From the NCBI GenBank assembly GCA_027624075.1, contig JAQBUH010000002.1, forward strand, positions 62,001-126,000: 64,000 nucleotides of DNA. The letters run 5' to 3'. The DNA is from Chloroflexota bacterium (lineage in GTDB: Bacteria > Chloroflexota > Dehalococcoidia > Lucifugimonadales > Lucifugimonadaceae). The position numbers were made by a program, and so were the translations under genes. This document shows, piece after piece, positions 60,404 to 64,000 of the stretch (position 1 is its first letter; the number at the start of each line of letters is the position of its first letter). The notes under the pieces were generated by a model that was not told the origin of the DNA, ran no database searches, and saw only the letters and a program-made list of their open reading frames with translations.

Positions 60404-61861
60404 TTGCGCTCTCCATTTTCGCCCAAACCAGGTGACGCCGTTGTCCGCCGGCCGCGCCAGTCCGAACTGGCCCCGGTCACGATACAGGTCGTGCCGCGAA
60501 CCGTGACCGTCCGCGGCGCAACGTCACCGATGACGCTCGTCTACAGCTACTTCGCGTTCATCATCATCGGCGCAGTGCTGCTCATCCTGCCTTTCAGCAG
60601 CGAGACCGGCGAATTCACGGCGCCAATCGACGCCCTGTTCACGGCGACATCCGCCGCAACAGGCACGGGGCTGGTCCTTTTCGACACGGCAGACGCCTGG
60701 AGTTTCATCGGCGAGATCGAGCTGGCGGTCCTGATGTTCATCGGGGGCCTCGGGTTCATGACCGGCGCCGTAGTGCTCATTTTCATCGTCGGGCAGAAGG
60801 TGGGCCTTCAAGGGCAGCTCCTGCTCAGCGCCGGACTCGGAGAGAGCCAGCTTGAGCTGATAACGCGGCTCGCCAAGCGAATCATCATCATGGCGATCAC
60901 CGTTCAGATCATCGGCGCTGTGCTCATCTTCCTCAGGTGGTACGTGTTCGGGACCGCATGGCCAGGGCTTACTCTCCCTGACGCGGTCTGGCAGAGCGTT
61001 TTCACATCAATCTCCGGGTTCAACAACGCGGGGTTCGATATCATCCCGGACGCTGCCGCAGGGGGGCCGAGCCTTGTCGGGTTTGGAAGTGATCAGGCAA
61101 CGCTGGCGATCATCGGCGCACTGATATTGATGGGTTCCATCAGCTACACGAGCTTCAGCGACGCTATCAGGCGCCGGAGGTGGAGCAGGTTGCGGCTGGA
61201 CACGAAACTGGTGTTCTCAGGCATGGCGCTAATGCTTCTGATCGGCTTCGTCGCGTTCATCGCCGCCGAGTGGTCAAACCCGGATACGATCGGTCAGGAG
61301 AGCGTCAACGGGAAGATAACCGAGAGCCTGTTCCACACCGTAAACCGTGCCTCAGGGTTCTCGACGATTGACTACGCCGAAATCCACGACAGCAATATCG
61401 CGGTAACCAGCGTGCTGATGTTCGTTGGAGGCGCCAGCGCCACCACAACAGCGGGGATCAAGGTCAGCACGCTGATGGTGATCGTGTTCGCGGGTATTGC
61501 GGCTGTGCGTGGCAAAAGGCAGACACGCTCGTTCGGACGAGAGATCGCCAGTGCAATTGTCGTGCGCGCGTTCGCAGTCGCCATCTCAGCTGTGATCGGA
61601 ATATTCTTTTTTCTATTCCTCCTGTTGCTGGTCCAACCTGAGCTCGACGAACGCGCTGCCATGTTCGAGATTATCTCGGCGTTTGCCACGACCGGGTGGT
61701 CGGCTGGCGCGACTCCACAACTGAACTCGGCGGCCAGGGTTGTTGTGACCGTGGCGATGTTTGTCGGCCGGTTTGGGCCGTTTACAATCGCCCTGTTCAT
61801 GTCCGAGCGCGCACGTGTGCAAAGCTTCCGGTTCCCGGTTGAGCAGGTGCGAATCGGTTGA
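60404..61861 (+). CDS. trkH: TrkH/KtrB-type potassium uptake channel subunit
   Basis: Potassium transporter pore subunit of 485 residues. Four M-P-M units with the selectivity-loop glycines are visible: SAATGTGLVLF, SGFNNAGFDII, NRASGFSTIDYAE and AFATTGWSAGATPQL. The TrkA-type cytosolic regulator is not next to it. The TTG start at 60404 gives a 45-residue polar N-terminus; an ATG near 60530 (MTLVYSYFAF) begins at the first helix and may be the real start. Confidence 0.92.
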   Translation: MRSPFSPKPGDAVVRRPRQSELAPVTIQVVPRTVTVRGATSPMTLVYSYFAFIIIGAVLLILPFSSETGEFTAPIDALFTATSAATGTGLVLFDTADAWSFIGEIELAVLMFIGGLGFMTGAVVLIFIVGQKVGLQGQLLLSAGLGESQLELITRLAKRIIIMAITVQIIGAVLIFLRWYVFGTAWPGLTLPDAVWQSVFTSISGFNNAGFDIIPDAAAGGPSLVGFGSDQATLAIIGALILMGSISYTSFSDAIRRRRWSRLRLDTKLVFSGMALMLLIGFVAFIAAEWSNPDTIGQESVNGKITESLFHTVNRASGFSTIDYAEIHDSNIAVTSVLMFVGGASATTTAGIKVSTLMVIVFAGIAAVRGKRQTRSFGREIASAIVVRAFAVAISAVIGIFFFLFLLLLVQPELDERAAMFEIISAFATTGWSAGATPQLNSAARVVVTVAMFVGRFGPFTIALFMSERARVQSFRFPVEQVRIG

Positions 61862-61968
61862 GCCGGGCCAGGAACTGCAAGTCCGGGTGATTCGGGCCGC
61901 TTGCGCTTCCGGTTTGCAGGTCTAGACTTCAATTACCAGTCCGATTCGACCAGAACACGGCGCTAGAC

Positions 61969-63138
61969 TTGCCCAGAAACCAGACTACATACTCAACCGG
62001 CCCGTCCCGGGAACGTGCCTGCCTGGTTGGCGCCAGGGTACGCCGGGACGACAGCGGCTGGACGCTGGAAGACTCGATTGACGAACTCGCTGAACTCGCC
62101 CGTGCCGCCGGCGCCAATCCGGTCGCACAGATAACGCAGTACCAGAACAGGCCATCGCCGACCTATCTGGGGGCGGGCAAACTCGATGAACTAAAGGAAC
62201 TGATCAGCCTTCATCGCGTCGATACCGCAATCTTCGACGACGAGTTGACGCCGTCACAACAGAGAGCGCTGGAAGACCTGTTGAAGGTCAAGGTGATCGA
62301 CCGCACGGCGCTGATCCTCGACGTATTCGCACAGCGCGCCCGGACACGCGAGGGCCAGTTGCAGATTCAGCTGGCGCAGACCGAGTACCTGCTGCCTCGC
62401 CTGGCAGGCCAGTGGTCTCACCTCGAGCGGCTCGGCGGCGGAGTTGGCACGAGAGGTCCCGGAGAGGCGCAGATCGAGACTGACCGCCGCCTGGTGAGGT
62501 CCAAGCTCTCCAGGGTCAAGAAGGAGATCGAGAAGGTCAAGTCTCAACGCAGCCAGCAGCGCCGTCGCCGCACTCGTGACGCGTTTTCCGTATCGCTTGT
62601 CGGCTATACGAATACCGGAAAGTCGGCGCTTTTCAACCGTCTCACCACTGGCGCCGTCGCCTCGCATGACAGGCTGTTCGAGACTCTCGACACCACGACT
62701 CGCCAGCTGTTCTTGCATTCAGGGACGAAGGCCGCACTGTCCGACACCGTCGGGTTCATACACAAGCTTCCGCCGATTCTTGTCGCATCGTTCCGCGCGA
62801 CTCTCGAAGAGGCGCACGAGGCGGATCTACTGCTGCATGTCGTCGATATCGGCAGCCACTATGCTTCCGAGCAAGTGCAGGTCGTGGATGATGTCCTGGC
62901 GGACATGGGGCTTGGCGAAACTCCCCGAATTCTGGTCCTAAATAAATGGGACCTTGTGGCCGCCTCACCGGATACTGTTGGCGCAGACTCTGTTTCCCTT
63001 GACCTGTTGCCGCAAGACGAGGTTGCTGTGCTTACGTCAGCAACCCAGGGCTGGGGAATTGAAGAGCTCCGGCAAGAGATCGACAACCAACTCAACGTGA
63101 TGAAGGCGCAATCCGGGACGATACCGGCAGTGGGATGA
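61969..63138 (+). CDS. hflX: Ribosome-splitting GTPase HflX
   Basis: GTPase that rescues stalled ribosomes under stress. Length 389. The N-terminal HflX domain holds PSPTYLGAGKLDELKELI near residue 60 and the GLN-rich QLAQTEYLLPRLAGQW near 130; the coiled basic linker is near 175-200; the G domain has the P-loop VGYTNTGKSALFNRLT near 210 (normally NAGKS, so Ala is Thr), switch ETLDTTTRQ, DTVGFIHKLPPILVASF (G3) and NKWDLV (G4). A TTG at 61969 is used as start. Confidence 0.95.
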   Translation: MPRNQTTYSTGPSRERACLVGARVRRDDSGWTLEDSIDELAELARAAGANPVAQITQYQNRPSPTYLGAGKLDELKELISLHRVDTAIFDDELTPSQQRALEDLLKVKVIDRTALILDVFAQRARTREGQLQIQLAQTEYLLPRLAGQWSHLERLGGGVGTRGPGEAQIETDRRLVRSKLSRVKKEIEKVKSQRSQQRRRRTRDAFSVSLVGYTNTGKSALFNRLTTGAVASHDRLFETLDTTTRQLFLHSGTKAALSDTVGFIHKLPPILVASFRATLEEAHEADLLLHVVDIGSHYASEQVQVVDDVLADMGLGETPRILVLNKWDLVAASPDTVGADSVSLDLLPQDEVAVLTSATQGWGIEELRQEIDNQLNVMKAQSGTIPAVG

Positions 63139-63172
63139 CCGCTCCGTCCGGACCCTGGGCTGCGCCAACGGC

Positions 63173-63550
63173 ATGGACATTACCCAGGCGCAAACAGGAC
63201 ATTCCAGCATGTCATTCCCGTACGACCCGTTCCCACGAAGCCCGTTTTTCAGCTGTGAAGACAGTAGTTTCCGCATTGTAGACAAGACCCGTTTCTCACA
63301 GGTCGTCACCGGCAAAGAAGAGCCCTGGATGACGCTGTCGGTCGGGGACTTGAACGTGATGCACAGCCGGCCCGTGCGAGTGAAATCTCACCGGGATTTC
63401 TCCATCGAGATTGAGTGCGAAGACGGCTCGCTCAGGCTCGACATCGACTCTGAGTCGGCGCGCAAAGTCGACTCGGCCGGCAGAGAGTGGGTCTATCGCG
63501 GCGGACTCGAAGAGGCGAACGCCGGGATGGGCTGGATGCCGGTCAGCTAG
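63173..63550 (+). CDS. Small hypothetical protein
   Basis: 125 residues, beginning MDITQAQTGHSSMSFPYDPF; an internal ATG at residue 13 is an equal start candidate. It is soluble and acidic, with alternating beta-like strands (FSIEIECEDGSLRLDIDSES) and two tryptophans near the end. No family recognised. It ends in a 4-nt tail overlap with the nitroreductase on the other strand. Confidence 0.6.
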   Translation: MDITQAQTGHSSMSFPYDPFPRSPFFSCEDSSFRIVDKTRFSQVVTGKEEPWMTLSVGDLNVMHSRPVRVKSHRDFSIEIECEDGSLRLDIDSESARKVDSAGREWVYRGGLEEANAGMGWMPVS

Positions 63551-64000
63551 GACGCCTTCCAGAGCTTTGCAACCTCGGCCAGAGGCTTGCGGTCGTTTGG
63601 CTTCTCCCTCGCCTGAAGGTCCTCAGGAAGCGTTGACGCCTCGCCCAGCCGTCCAATTGCCAGCCCCGCTATCACGTCGAACTCATCACGCGGCAGACTT
63701 AGCGTGTCATGCACGTCGTCGATGTTGATGCCTCCCATGGCGTGCGTGTACAGCCCCATCTTGTGCGCCTGAATGGCAATCGACATCCAGGCTGCGCCAG
63801 TATCGAACTGCCCTGTCCTGAGTACGCGGCCTTCGGCGCCGGCCTTGCGCGCCGCAATGAAGACGAGAAGAGGCGCCGCTGTCGCCCATGTCTGGTTGCC
63901 CGGACGTAGTAACGAGTTAAATATCTCTCGCTCAGGCCCGACCGTCGCATACAGGAACAGCCACGGCTGGGAGTTGCTCGATGACGGCGCCCACCTGGCA
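63547..64000 (-). CDS. Nitroreductase family protein, N-terminus cut by window edge
   Basis: C-terminal about 150 residues of an FMN-dependent nitroreductase. Visible are RWAPSSSNSQPWLFLYA, close to the FMN-binding opening of the family, then DTGAAWMSIAIQAHKMGLYTHAMGGI and a C-terminal IAGLAIGRLG. The open frame runs off the window at 64000, so the start and first residues are missing. It probably reduces nitro compounds or flavins with NAD(P)H. Confidence 0.88.
   Translation of the reverse strand, partial: ARWAPSSSNSQPWLFLYATVGPEREIFNSLLRPGNQTWATAAPLLVFIAARKAGAEGRVLRTGQFDTGAAWMSIAIQAHKMGLYTHAMGGINIDDVHDTLSLPRDEFDVIAGLAIGRLGEASTLPEDLQAREKPNDRKPLAEVAKLWKAS

Noticed and set aside
1-64000. tRNA, CRISPR, transposase or phage genes
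   Set aside because: I looked for T-loop-like GGTTCGAAT motifs, spacer-repeat arrays and transposase signatures in intergenic parts and found none that hold up.

Overview
The window is a GC-rich (roughly 60 %) bacterial chromosome segment with 59 protein-coding genes, one structural RNA gene, and no tRNA, rRNA, CRISPR array, transposase or phage gene that I can see. I infer a free-living member of the Chloroflexota, most plausibly the Dehalococcoidia/SAR202 side. The basis is several copies of catabolic oxidoreductases (aldo/keto reductases, SDRs, GMC and glycolate-oxidase-type flavoproteins, Gfo/Idh), a LL-diaminopimelate aminotransferase route, a large SRP RNA with an Alu domain, many TTG/GTG starts and no outer-membrane genes. 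A marker-gene tree would be needed to fix the taxonomy.

Layout. 0-5.1 kb (minus strand): FAD-linked glycolate oxidase-type enzyme, Gfo/Idh dehydrogenase and two aldo/keto reductases, the last cut by the window edge. 5.3-16 kb: a VTT-domain membrane protein, an MFS transporter, lepA, a CBS protein with an EF-Tu-domain-2-like tail, a tandem universal stress protein, a second MFS transporter, a Thr/Pro-rich lipoprotein, galU and the approximately 270-nt SRP RNA. 16-18.2 kb: rsmA-ispE-membrane protein. 18.2-36.1 kb: an accessory catabolic region holding SDRs, an ECF sigma/anti-sigma pair, an epimerase, a GMC oxidoreductase, an M81 peptidase, an MFS transporter, an HpcH/HpaI aldolase, two tandem amidating-lyase-like propellers, a zinc alcohol dehydrogenase, a mutarotase-like protein, an aldo/keto reductase, a HAD phosphatase and an amidohydrolase.

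36.2-52.3 kb is mostly biosynthetic: hisZ-hisG-hisD-hisC-hisB on the plus strand and, converging on it, the minus-strand block guaA-purD-HAD-purB-purC-DUF3105-purS-ald. Stop/start overlaps of 4 nt couple hisZ/G/D and purD/HAD/purB/purC. 52.5-61.9 kb holds tsaC, a polyprenyl synthase, pgk, tpiA, miaA, dapF and dapL (glycolysis, isoprenoid, tRNA modification and lysine/DAP functions), then trkH. hflX, a small unknown gene and a truncated nitroreductase close the window.

Most notable points: a DapF homologue in which both catalytic cysteines are serine, beside a DapL-type aminotransferase; a CBS pair fused to a stand-alone EF-Tu-domain-2-like barrel next to lepA; HisZ paired with a long-form HisG that should not need it; a one-base frameshift at codon 13/14 of alanine dehydrogenase; and many 8-17-bp tandem duplications, mostly in intergenic gaps and at gene ends.
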